Shown one piece after another: positions 52,034-59,579 of a stretch of 64,000 nt of DNA (positions within the stretch are counted from its first letter, which is position 1; each line of letters starts with the position of its first letter). The stretch lies in contig JBFMBX010000008.1 in assembly GCA_040754815.1 (NCBI GenBank), forward strand, positions 1-64,000, given 5' to 3'. Made by a program: the position numbers and the translations under genes. Origin of the DNA: Bellilinea sp040754815. Its GTDB lineage: Bacteria; Chloroflexota; Anaerolineae; Anaerolineales; Anaerolineaceae. The notes beneath the pieces are model-generated. The model was given only the letters and a program-made list of their open reading frames with translations. It had not been told where the DNA came from and searched no databases.

Positions 52034-52612
52034 TCAGGGTTCTACTACAATGTCAATGAAAATTGGATCGCCGAAAGGCTGATCTTGTGGATTATACGCC
52101 TGCCACGCACTGCGGTAATTACCCGGTTCGGTAGGGGCCTGAAAAAGGATGCGGATCACCGTCCGCGTACCGCTGCGGGCCGGGATGAGGGTTTGCGGTG
52201 TTCCGGCTCCCAGTTCATCACCAGCGATCAGACGTAAAGTGTAGCCGCTTTCCCAATTACACGTACCGCTATTTTCAACTTCCCAGCGTTTATCAATCGA
52301 AGCACCGGCTTGAATTACACTGCCATCCGGGATGGTCAAATCGCTGATGAAGGTGAGGGAATCGACGCAAGGCAAGGTAGGCGTAGGTTGAAGGGGCTGC
52401 GATGCGGGGCTGATTTCGGTTTGAAGGGGTGGTGAGGTTGGCGGTAAAAAAAGTGGAGACTCACTTGCCGGTGAGGGTATTTGTTGAGGGGGCGTAAAGA
52501 CACAGCCCTGAAGGGCGAACATCAGGGCTGTGATCATGCAAACCGGGAGAACGATGGTGCGAAACAGCGATTTGGTAGAAAGGTGAGGAGCCAATTTGAT
52601 TGGGCAATCCAT
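52034..52612 (-). CDS. Lipoprotein with NBR1-type Ig-like domain
   Basis: 192 residues with the lipobox ALQGC (Cys37), a Pro/Ser/Thr-rich linker to about residue 80, and an Ig-like domain: FISDLTIPDGSVIQAGASIDKRWEVENSGTCNWESGYTLRLIAGDELGAG. The conserved Trp and N-x-G-x-C-x-W pattern is that of the NBR1 Ig-like domain, common in extracellular proteins of Chloroflexota. It is 6 bp from the recA stop and on the same strand. Confidence 0.85.
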   Translation of the reverse strand: MDCPIKLAPHLSTKSLFRTIVLPVCMITALMFALQGCVFTPPQQIPSPASESPLFLPPTSPPLQTEISPASQPLQPTPTLPCVDSLTFISDLTIPDGSVIQAGASIDKRWEVENSGTCNWESGYTLRLIAGDELGAGTPQTLIPARSGTRTVIRILFQAPTEPGNYRSAWQAYNPQDQPFGDPIFIDIVVEP

Positions 52613-52618
52613 GCTGAA

Positions 52619-53719
52619 TTACAAATCGTCCGAAAAGCCTTCGTCTCCGCCATCGGCTGAAAAAGCGAGCGGAATTTCACCCCCTAAAGCCCGCTGCCGA
52701 ACCGCATTTTCGATTTCCAGAGCCAGATCGGGGTTTTGGCGAAGGAATTCCTTGGCATTTTCCCGTCCCTGCCCAAGGCGTACGTCACCGTATGAGAAGA
52801 AAGCACCGCGTTTGGTAATGATATCCAGCCCTGTAGCCAGATCAAGGATATCTCCCACTTTGGAGATGCCTTCGTTATACATAATGTCGAATTCCGCGGT
52901 GCGGAAGGGTGGGGCGACTTTGTTCTTGACGACTTTCACACGCACGCGATTGCCAATCACCTCTGCGCCAACTTTGATGGACTGAATGCGGCGGATATCC
53001 AGCCGAACGGAGGCGTAGAATTTCAATGCTAAACCGCCGGGTGTGGTCTCGGGGTTGCCAAACATAACGCCAATTTTTTGGCGCAGCTGGTTGGTGAACA
53101 CAACCGCCGTCTTGGTTTGATTGATGGCACTGGACAACTTCCGTAATGCCTGAGACATCAGCCGCGCCTGCATACCCATGGTGGCATCGCCCATATCGCC
53201 TTCAATTTCGTTGCGGGGCACCAGTGCGGCGACCGAGTCGATGACGACAAGATCAATTGCGCCGGAACGAACGAGAGTTTCGGTGATTTCTAAGGCTTGT
53301 TCACCCGTATCTGGCTGTGAGATGTATAAACTGTCAATATCAACCCCTAAGCGTGAGGCATAGGCAGGATCGAGTGCGTGTTCCATATCCACATAAGCGG
53401 CGGTACCTCCCATCCGTTGTGTTTCGGCGACTAAGTGGAGACATAGGGTTGTTTTACCGGAAGATTCGGGACCAAAAATTTCGGTAACTCGACCGCGGGG
53501 GATACCACCAACCCCCAGTGCAATATCAAGGGAGAGAGAACCGGTAGGAATTGCCTCTACTTCGAGGTGTTGGGCTTCACCGAGGCGCATGATCGCGCCA
53601 TCGCCGTACCGTTTGAGAATATCACCGAGTGCTTTTTCCAGCATTGCCTTGCGGGCATCGTCCTGGGAACTGTTGCCGCCGACAGGTAAAGGATTTAAGG
53701 GAGGGGTTTTACGCGCCAT
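52619..53719 (-). CDS. recA: Recombinase RecA
   Basis: A 366-residue strand-exchange ATPase. Walker A GPESSGKTT is at residues 83-91; Walker B is VVIDSVAALVPRNEIEGDMGD, and loops L1 and L2 are typical (LTNQLRQKIGVMFGNPETTPGGLALKFY as FTNQLRQKIGVMFGNPETTPGG). AGGAGA precedes the ATG. Two short accessory genes follow it on the same strand. Nothing like an SOS operator could be proven in the promoter. Confidence 0.98.
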   Translation of the reverse strand: MARKTPPLNPLPVGGNSSQDDARKAMLEKALGDILKRYGDGAIMRLGEAQHLEVEAIPTGSLSLDIALGVGGIPRGRVTEIFGPESSGKTTLCLHLVAETQRMGGTAAYVDMEHALDPAYASRLGVDIDSLYISQPDTGEQALEITETLVRSGAIDLVVIDSVAALVPRNEIEGDMGDATMGMQARLMSQALRKLSSAINQTKTAVVFTNQLRQKIGVMFGNPETTPGGLALKFYASVRLDIRRIQSIKVGAEVIGNRVRVKVVKNKVAPPFRTAEFDIMYNEGISKVGDILDLATGLDIITKRGAFFSYGDVRLGQGRENAKEFLRQNPDLALEIENAVRQRALGGEIPLAFSADGGDEGFSDDL

Positions 53720-53803
53720 TAGAAGTCTCCTGAAAAGGTCTATATATGATTATATCCTCATCTCCGAAAATGCGAGGACAATCTGAACTTCAATACTGCT
53801 TTG

Positions 53804-53831
53804 ATTATAGTATATTTGTTCTATTCGTCAA
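53804..53831 (-). promoter_or_regulatory. recA promoter
   Basis: On the minus strand TTGACG (53826-53831), 16 bp and TATAAT (53804-53809), start near 53797, 78 nt before recA. It lies back to back with the glnA promoter. Confidence 0.75.
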
Positions 53832-53862
53832 GGATTTAATCAAATTTTAAAAAAATTGCATC

Positions 53863-53891
53863 TTGACATCGCAGGGTGATATTGTTAGTAT
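53863..53891 (+). promoter_or_regulatory. glnA promoter
   Basis: A perfect TTGACA (53863-53868), 17 bp and TAGTAT (53886-53891). The predicted start near 53898 leaves about 38 nt before the ribozyme cleavage site at 53935/53936. Confidence 0.85.
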
Positions 53892-53930
53892 ATTACCAAT
53901 TGAAGGCAATTTACAATTTAATAGATGGAG

Positions 53931-54140
53931 AAATAGCGGCTGAGTCCTGTACCAGTTACAGGATGACGAGGTGGAGGTTCCTCTCTGCGAAGAGAGCGCT
54001 AACCCTGCAAAGCAGGGGAAAATCGAAGGATCAGCGGATGCCTCTGGAGCCCGGTCACAGGCTCCTTTCTCCCTTCCAGAAGAAGTGTCTGGCTGAAACC
54101 CGGCGGCAACGCGCGAACCAAAGCCAGCACAGTGATCGGT
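53931..54140 (+). ncRNA. glmS-type self-cleaving ribozyme in the glnA leader
   Basis: The leader matches the glmS ribozyme core. It has the cleavage-site segment A53935^GCGGCTGA, then TGACGAGGTGGAGGTT (53964 on), ATCGA (54022-54026) and CAGCGGATGCCTC (54032-54044). Pairings by eye: P2-like TCCTGTA (53945-53951)/TACAGGA (53957-53963); GCTGA (53939-53943)/TCAGC (54031-54035); P1-like GGAGG (53973-53977)/CCTCT (54041-54045); P3 GGAGCC (54046-54051)/GGCTCC (54060-54065); and P3-loop pseudoknot CGGTCAC (54052-54058)/GTGATCG (54132-54138), 7 bp with one wobble. P4 is CTGGCT (54089-54094)/AGCCAG (54122-54127), enclosing a GCAA-capped hairpin. Two extra hairpins sit in the core (53981-53996 with a GCGA loop; 54003-54017). 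The known class responds to glucosamine-6-phosphate and cuts glmS mRNA. Here the next gene is glnA. Ligand and activity are untested inference. Confidence 0.85.
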
Positions 54141-54204
54141 GATGCCGAATGGCTGAACCGTTTTGAATTTGGAAGGGCAGCTGCTGATTGAATTTGGTCA
54201 ATTA

Positions 54205-54232
54205 AGGGCATGCCCGGCATGCCCTATCTTAT
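54205..54232 (+). other. Hairpin between the ribozyme and glnA
   Basis: AGGGCATGC (54205-54213) and GCATGCCCT (54217-54225) form a perfect 9-bp stem with a CCG loop, followed by the A/T-rich ATCTTATTTAA. It resembles a weak intrinsic terminator or an insulating hairpin that protects the 5' end after cleavage. It lies 14 nt before the glnA binding site. Confidence 0.55.
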
Positions 54233-54255
54233 TTAAATCAAAGGAGGTTGCTGAA

Positions 54256-55596
54256 ATGGACGCTAAAGATTTGCTCGAAAAAGTAAAGGAAGACAATATC
54301 AAGTTTATTTCTTACCAGTTTATAGACGTTTTAGGCGCGGTAAAGTCGGTGGATGCTCCCATTGAACAATTGAGAGGAGCGCTGGAAAACGGCGTTTGGT
54401 TCGATGGCTCTTCGGTGGAGGGATTTGCCCGTATTCAGGAGTCGGACATGCACCTCAGGATTGACCCGGCTACATACGCCGTTTTACCTTGGTCACCACC
54501 TGAACTGAAACGAGCGCGTGTATTTTGTGATATTTATCATCCTGACGGTTCACCCTTCAGTGGAGACCCGCGCGGAAGTTTGAAGCGCGCACTTCAAAAG
54601 TTAAAAGAAGAACGCGGCTGGACTTATAATATTGGGCCTGAGCCGGAGTTTTTCCTCTTCCGGCGCAACGGTACAGAGAGTATCCGTCCTGTGCCTCATG
54701 ATGTAGGTGGTTACTTTGACTTTTCACCCAATGATGAAGCGGTACGGGTACGAACTGAACTGATGGAAGCGCTGGATATGATGGGATTGGAAGTGGAAGT
54801 TGGGCATCACGAAGTAGCCCTTGGGCAGCATGAAATTGATTTCCGCTTTGCGGATGCCCTCAAAGCCGCCGATAATGTGGTGACTTTGAAGTATACGGTC
54901 AAGGCCATTGCGGCTCAGCATGGGCTGGTTGCTTCCTTTATGCCGAAACCCATTTTTGGCATCAACGGTTCAGGCATGCATTGCCATCAATCTTTGTTTG
55001 ATGAGAGCGGCGAAAATTTGTTTTTTGCCGAAAACGATCCTTACCACCTTTCGCCAATAGCCTACGGGTTCATTGCCGGCCAGTTAGCCCATGCCCGCGC
55101 GCTTTCGGCTGTGGTTGCCCCAACCGTCAATTCCTATAAGCGTTTGGTGCCGGGTTACGAAGCGCCTGTTTATGTGGGTTGGGCGCAAATCAACCGCTCT
55201 GCCCTCATTCGTATTCCCCGCTACACTCCCGGCATGCACAAAGCCACTCGCGCAGAGTTGCGCTGCCCGGATCCTTCCTGCAATCCCTATCTGGCATTCA
55301 ATGCAATGCTCATTGCCGCGTTAGATGGGATTGATCGTCAGATGACCCCACCTGAACCTCTAAACAATGTAAATGTTTACGAGATGAGTGCTGAAGAGCG
55401 GAAAGAAAAAGGTGTAACCGAATTACCCGGTTCATTGCGGCAAGCGCTGGAAGAATTGGAAAAGGACGAGGTCATTCGCAGTGCGTTTTCGCCAAGCCTG
55501 TATGAAGCCTTTGTGCGTGCCAAGTGGACGGAATGGGATGAATTTCGCACTCAGGTTTCGGATTGGGAGATTGAGCGTTTCTTGGAAACGGCGTGA
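54256..55596 (+). CDS. glnA: Glutamine synthetase type I
   Basis: 446 residues from ATG 54256, with AAAGGAGG nine bases upstream. A longer in-frame reading begins inside the leader. It makes glutamine from glutamate, ammonia and ATP. Motifs: DGSSVEGFARIQESDM (Arg59 equals the feedback-inhibition arginine of the Bacillus-type GSI-alpha), GPEPEFFLF, HHEVALGQHEIDFRF, NGSGMHCHQSL and KRLVPGYEAPVYVGWAQINRSALIRIP. The C-terminus has no adenylylation-type tyrosine loop, so it is GSI-alpha-like. The long leader holds a glmS-type ribozyme, an unusual control point for this gene. Confidence 0.97.
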   Translation: MDAKDLLEKVKEDNIKFISYQFIDVLGAVKSVDAPIEQLRGALENGVWFDGSSVEGFARIQESDMHLRIDPATYAVLPWSPPELKRARVFCDIYHPDGSPFSGDPRGSLKRALQKLKEERGWTYNIGPEPEFFLFRRNGTESIRPVPHDVGGYFDFSPNDEAVRVRTELMEALDMMGLEVEVGHHEVALGQHEIDFRFADALKAADNVVTLKYTVKAIAAQHGLVASFMPKPIFGINGSGMHCHQSLFDESGENLFFAENDPYHLSPIAYGFIAGQLAHARALSAVVAPTVNSYKRLVPGYEAPVYVGWAQINRSALIRIPRYTPGMHKATRAELRCPDPSCNPYLAFNAMLIAALDGIDRQMTPPEPLNNVNVYEMSAEERKEKGVTELPGSLRQALEELEKDEVIRSAFSPSLYEAFVRAKWTEWDEFRTQVSDWEIERFLETA

Positions 55597-55598
55597 AA

Positions 55599-56537
55599 TT
55601 AACGGTATTCTTCTTCGAATAATCGGCAAGTTGCACACAAACCGCCGGTTGAAGTAGGTTGACCACAGGAAGGGCAGGGGCGAAGGAGCACTTCCTCCTG
55701 CTCATCTTCTATGGGGCGGATAAAGCCCACTTCCATTGCGTTGAAAAAGCCAATCAAGAACCTCAATTTGACGCCGGGCTGTTGCTCTTCCAGACGGTTC
55801 AACAAATCTTTGTACTGTAATTGCTTGCTGCCCTCAGCGAAAGGACATTCCTCTTCGATGTATTCAATGCCGCGTACGATTGAGTAAGCAGCCGTTTCGC
55901 GCTCTGAAAAGCGGATGAAGGGTTTGACTTTTTTGACGAAACCTTCTTCGGCTTCCAGGACGGGGGACTGGCGAGGAATCTGGCGCAGATTCCATGAGAG
56001 TATATTACCAAATAAAAATGAAACTTCATCGTCCAGGTTATGTGCTGTTGCCAGAACATTGAACCCCAGCCGTTGAGCCATTTGATTCATGGTATGTCGT
56101 TTGATCAACCCGCAGACGGCGCAGGGTTTCTGTCTTCCACGGTGAGTGCGGAGGGCAATCGCCGGCACGGTTTCCCCGCGCTGTTCTTCTACACGGTAGA
56201 TATGGAGAGTTAAACGCCGCACTTCGGCAAATTGCCGGGCGGCCTGTTCGGATTGATCTGAATATGCGGATTCGCCATCAATTCCAAGGTGAATATACAA
56301 ACCTTCAGCATCATAACCCAGCTGCCAGAGGACATCCCATAAAGCCAGCGAATCTTTGCCGCCAGAAACCGCCACCAGAATTCGATCCTGATGGGTGAAC
56401 ATGTGATACTTCTCAATAAAGCGCTGGGTTTGTTCAACAAACCATTGCGGGTAATGATCTTTGCATAAGGCCAGACGGTGCTGGCGCATCCGGATTACTG
56501 CCCGTTGGGAGCATTTATTACAGCGTATGGTTGTCAT
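55599..56537 (-). CDS. ttuA: tRNA 2-thiolation enzyme TtuA
   Basis: 312 residues from the ATG at 56537, six bases after GGAGG (an ATG one codon upstream overlaps the ttuB stop). An N-terminal zinc finger (IRCNKCSQRAVIR, then ALCKDHY), the PP-loop VAVSGGKDSLALWD, the catalytic cysteines in QKPCAVCGLIKRH, and a C-terminal zinc finger CPSCG/CATC give the TtuA/TtcA-group layout. TtuA makes the 2-thio group of 5-methyl-2-thiouridine 54 in tRNA of thermophiles, using an iron-sulfur cluster and sulfur from TtuB. Directly after ttuB on the same mRNA. Confidence 0.92.
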   Translation of the reverse strand: MTTIRCNKCSQRAVIRMRQHRLALCKDHYPQWFVEQTQRFIEKYHMFTHQDRILVAVSGGKDSLALWDVLWQLGYDAEGLYIHLGIDGESAYSDQSEQAARQFAEVRRLTLHIYRVEEQRGETVPAIALRTHRGRQKPCAVCGLIKRHTMNQMAQRLGFNVLATAHNLDDEVSFLFGNILSWNLRQIPRQSPVLEAEEGFVKKVKPFIRFSERETAAYSIVRGIEYIEEECPFAEGSKQLQYKDLLNRLEEQQPGVKLRFLIGFFNAMEVGFIRPIEDEQEEVLLRPCPSCGQPTSTGGLCATCRLFEEEYR

Positions 56538-56539
56538 CA

Positions 56540-56734
56540 TCAACCTCCGGAAATGGCGGAAACAATCTTGACCTCTTCCCCATTGCGGAGGGTATCATTT
56601 TCGTTGAGCAGCTCACCGTTTCGAATGACAAGATGACTTTCAGGTGAAAGCCCCAGTTGTTTGAGGGCGTCCCGAACGGTGATTGTGCCTTCAAGCTCTA
56701 ATTTTTGTTTTCGATAAATCAGAATAACCGGCAT
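56540..56734 (-). CDS. ttuB: Sulfur-carrier protein TtuB (ThiS/MoaD-like)
   Basis: 64 residues from the ATG at 56734, with AAAGGAGG upstream. A ubiquitin-like beta-grasp protein, MPVILIYRKQKLELEGTITV and onward to the C-terminal Gly-Gly (SAISGG) that is activated as a thiocarboxylate. In Thermus, TtuB donates sulfur to tRNA U54 and can be conjugated to proteins. Its stop overlaps the ttuA start, so the pair is translationally coupled. Confidence 0.93.
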   Translation of the reverse strand: MPVILIYRKQKLELEGTITVRDALKQLGLSPESHLVIRNGELLNENDTLRNGEEVKIVSAISGG

Positions 56735-56783
56735 GGCTTCCTCCTTTGGGATTAAGCATTGTATCACAGCCCGAGGCAGTAAA

Positions 56784-57518
56784 TTAGGAGTTACTTTTGA
56801 GTTGAAGGCACGCCAGCCATTCTCGAATATAGGGGTCATCCTTTGTAATGCGGGCGGTAATTGGAAATTCTTGGGGTGGGCTCTCTGCTGACACGGTGAG
56901 TGGATTTACGCTCTCGTTCAGCCAATGGGTTGAGAGAATGCCGATGGCATAGGGATTTTCAGCAATTTCCTCACGAAGATGAGATGGATGCGGTGAAAGA
57001 AAAGCAAGCGGAGTAATTGAATTGAAAGACAAGCCGTAGGAAAATTGAAAAATTGTCATTAGCGAAGAATTTTCAGGATAAATCCAGATTTGTATATCCT
57101 CAGCAGGAAGGTTTTCGGAAATTTCGTTCCAGCGAGTCGTTCGTCCCTCAAAAATGGCCTGTAATTCAGATAAGGAAATCTCCTGAACCGGATTAGAGGG
57201 GTGGGTGACGATTTGGAGCGTATCTGTGGCGATGGTAAAGGTAGAAGGATCGGCGTTCTCCGGCTCTCCCCAGTTGAGGAATATCGTTAGCTGAACATCA
57301 TCGGGGATTGGATTATCCGCCGATTGGATGAGCCAGTTGTATTCCGGAATGGATTGACTGCATTCTTGAACGATGGGTATAAGCCACTCCGTTTCGGGAG
57401 TGAATTGCACACCAATAATCGGCGCAGGCGTGCTGGTTGGGGATAACACGGGGCTGCCGCTGCAAGCGAAAATCGGGGACGCTATCAGCAGGGAAATGAG
57501 AATTTTAAAGACCCGCAT
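56784..57518 (-). CDS. PstS-like periplasmic-type binding lipoprotein
   Basis: 244 residues with lipobox FAC (Cys19). The mature part resembles a type II solute-binding protein of the phosphate/tungstate group: TDTLQIVTHPSNPVQEISLSELQAIFEGRTTRWNEI, then YAIGILSTHWL. The hallmark SLSELQAIFxGxxxxW is typical of PBP-like domains. It is shorter than PstS. No ABC transporter genes lie nearby, and it overlaps uppP by 14 bp. The ligand is unknown. Confidence 0.78.
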   Translation of the reverse strand: MRVFKILISLLIASPIFACSGSPVLSPTSTPAPIIGVQFTPETEWLIPIVQECSQSIPEYNWLIQSADNPIPDDVQLTIFLNWGEPENADPSTFTIATDTLQIVTHPSNPVQEISLSELQAIFEGRTTRWNEISENLPAEDIQIWIYPENSSLMTIFQFSYGLSFNSITPLAFLSPHPSHLREEIAENPYAIGILSTHWLNESVNPLTVSAESPPQEFPITARITKDDPYIREWLACLQLKSNS

Positions 57519-58329
57519 AGGAAAAAATCAATGTAATTACCGAAAGGGTTAGGCAGTAATAAGCAAATGGTTTAAGAGAATGGCGTTCCAAAAAACTTAA
57601 CAGCCAGTGGATGGCAAAGTACCCCACGATGGTCGCCGTGACAAATCCAACCACCAGACTGGGGAGAAAATTAACTAAATCCGGCACTTTCAATAGATCA
57701 ACCACACTGAGTAAACCGGCGGCGGTCATTACCGGAATGGACATTAAAAAAGAGAAACGGCCGGCCGAAGGGCGATCCAGATGACGCGCCACACCGGCGG
57801 CAATGGTTGCGCCGGAACGGGAAATTCCCGGAAAGAGGGCTAACGCCTGACCAAAACCGATCCAGACGGCGTCCGTCCAGCGCAGACTGGTAAGGTTTCG
57901 AATCCGTTTGCCGATTCTTTCGGCAACGGTGAGAAGCACTGCTGTTCCGATTAGAAACAGAGCAACGGCAGATGGGCTTTTGAAGGCTGCTTCGACAGAA
58001 TCTTTCAGGATTAAACCTGCAATGCCGGCAGGAATAGTGGCCAGCACCAGCAGCCACCCTAATCGAGCCGATGGGGAAAAGAATGGTTCTCTCTTTTTCA
58101 ATCCTTCAAGAACGCTGGTGAGAATGACCAGTAAATCATGGCGGAAATAAACGATGACAGCCACCAAGGTGCCAACCTGTACCAGGACATCAAATGGGAA
58201 AATTTGTTCTTGCGGAAATTGCCATCCTAAAAAGAATGGGGTAAGTACCAGATGCGCAGAACTGGAAATGGGTAGAAACTCAGTTATTCCCTGAATGATT
58301 CCAAGTACGAAGGCCTGAAAGATGTTCAT
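57505..58329 (-). CDS. uppP: Undecaprenyl-diphosphatase
   Basis: A 274-residue membrane enzyme with about eight hydrophobic segments. The two signature loops are QGITEFLPISSSAHLVL (residues 14 onwards) and FPGISRSGATIAAGV. It removes one phosphate from undecaprenyl diphosphate to recycle the cell-wall lipid carrier, and is often linked to bacitracin tolerance. It overlaps tgt by 4 bp (ATGA). Confidence 0.97.
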   Translation of the reverse strand: MNIFQAFVLGIIQGITEFLPISSSAHLVLTPFFLGWQFPQEQIFPFDVLVQVGTLVAVIVYFRHDLLVILTSVLEGLKKREPFFSPSARLGWLLVLATIPAGIAGLILKDSVEAAFKSPSAVALFLIGTAVLLTVAERIGKRIRNLTSLRWTDAVWIGFGQALALFPGISRSGATIAAGVARHLDRPSAGRFSFLMSIPVMTAAGLLSVVDLLKVPDLVNFLPSLVVGFVTATIVGYFAIHWLLSFLERHSLKPFAYYCLTLSVITLIFSYAGL

Positions 58330-59453
58330 TGGTTTTCCTTTTGCGGTTGGGGGTAAGCAGAGAGAAACTCCTCTGCAAAATCCTCAAATGTGCCATCAAA
58401 GATGGCGCGGCGAGCATCCTGCATGAGTTGAACCAGTGTGGCGATGTTGTGAATGGAAATGAGGGTGGCTGCCAGCATTTCTCTGGCAACGATAAGATGG
58501 CGAAGGTATGCCCTGCTGAAATGGGTGCAGGTGTAACAGGAACAGGTTTCGTCAATTGGGCGAGGGTCACGCGCATGGACGGCGTTCATCAGGTTGATTC
58601 GCCCTCGGCGAGTCATGGCGGCCTGATGTCTGGCCAGCCGGGTTGGCAGAACGCAATCGAAAATATCCACTCCGCGGCGAATGCCGTTGATCAAGTCTTC
58701 CGGTGAACCAACCCCCATCAGATAGCGGGGTTTATCCTCCGGTAAGATTTGATTGACCAGCTCGATGGTGCGGTGCATTTCCTCTTTGGTCTCACCGACC
58801 GAAAGTCCGCCAATGGCGTGGCCGGGAAAACCCAATGATGCGATGAATTTTGCGGACTGTTCTCTCAAATCCGGAAAGATGCCCCCCTGAACGATGCCGA
58901 ACAGGGCTTGATCGTGCCGGCTGTGAGCGGCAAGGCAGCGTTCTGCCCACTGGTGCGTGCGCTGCATAGCCTGTTCGTTATAGGGACGATCATACGGTGG
59001 AGCACATTCATCAAATGCCATGATGATATCTGCCCCCAACTGCTCTTGAATCTGGATGGCTTTTTCAGGAGTGAGATAGTGGATAGAACCGTCAATATGG
59101 CTTTTGAAGGTGACACCGTTTTCGTCAATCTTACGCATACCGGCTAACGAAAAAACCTGAAAACCACCGGAATCGGTCAGGATGGGAGCATCCCACTGCA
59201 TGAAGCGGTGCAGGCCGCCCAGTTCGGCTATCAGGTCAGCGCCCGGCCGCAAATAGAGGTGATAGGTATTGGCAAGAACGAGAGAAACGCCAATTTCCTT
59301 CAATTGCGCCGGTGTAACAGCCTTGACGGTTGCCTGCGTACCAACCGGTGCAAACACGGGGGTGAGCAAATCTCCGTGCGGGGTGTGAAAAACTCCGGCG
59401 CGTGCGTTATTTGCCTTTGCAATTAATTCAAATCGGAAATCGCTGGTTGTCAT
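58326..59453 (-). CDS. tgt: Queuine tRNA-ribosyltransferase
   Basis: A 375-residue TIM-barrel enzyme that swaps G34 in tRNA GUN anticodons for preQ1. The base-binding Asp is in ILTDSGGFQVFSL, the nucleophile Asp is in VDIFDCVLPTRLARH, and the zinc ligands are in CSCYTCTHFSRAYLRHL. GIVQGG and YLMGVGSPEDL are also present. AAAAGGT precedes the start. First gene of an operon with uppP. Confidence 0.97.
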   Translation of the reverse strand: MTTSDFRFELIAKANNARAGVFHTPHGDLLTPVFAPVGTQATVKAVTPAQLKEIGVSLVLANTYHLYLRPGADLIAELGGLHRFMQWDAPILTDSGGFQVFSLAGMRKIDENGVTFKSHIDGSIHYLTPEKAIQIQEQLGADIIMAFDECAPPYDRPYNEQAMQRTHQWAERCLAAHSRHDQALFGIVQGGIFPDLREQSAKFIASLGFPGHAIGGLSVGETKEEMHRTIELVNQILPEDKPRYLMGVGSPEDLINGIRRGVDIFDCVLPTRLARHQAAMTRRGRINLMNAVHARDPRPIDETCSCYTCTHFSRAYLRHLIVAREMLAATLISIHNIATLVQLMQDARRAIFDGTFEDFAEEFLSAYPQPQKENQ

Positions 59454-59487
59454 TCTACCTTTTGCAGTGTGCGTAAAGAGTTCACCG

Positions 59488-59515
59488 GATTATAGCCTGA
59501 ATCTTCCGATTGGCA
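59488..59515 (-). promoter_or_regulatory. tgt operon promoter
   Basis: On the minus strand TTGCCA (59510-59515), 16 bp and TATAAT (59488-59493), start near 59481, 28 nt before tgt. Confidence 0.7.
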
Positions 59516-59543
59516 AACCTTAAGGCCGGCTGTTTTGATTGGC

Positions 59544-59572
59544 TTGCGGGAAAACAAAGGCCGTTTTATACT
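59544..59572 (+). promoter_or_regulatory. alr promoter, placed for a leaderless mRNA
   Basis: TTGCGG (59544-59549), 17 bp and TATACT (59567-59572). The alr ATG is at 59580, so the mRNA would begin at or one base before the start codon. Confidence 0.6.
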
Positions 59573-59579
59573 TGTGAGC

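Noticed and set aside
53800..53832. Possible SOS (LexA) box in the recA promoter, TAG...CTA dyad
   Set aside because: Only a partial dyad; it has one GAAC half but no matching GTTC half at the expected spacing, so it is not better than chance in an A/T-rich promoter.
53876..54142. Small open reading frame through the glnA leader
   Set aside because: It lies inside the ribozyme, has no binding site, and its translation looks like no protein family; the conserved bases are explained by RNA structure.
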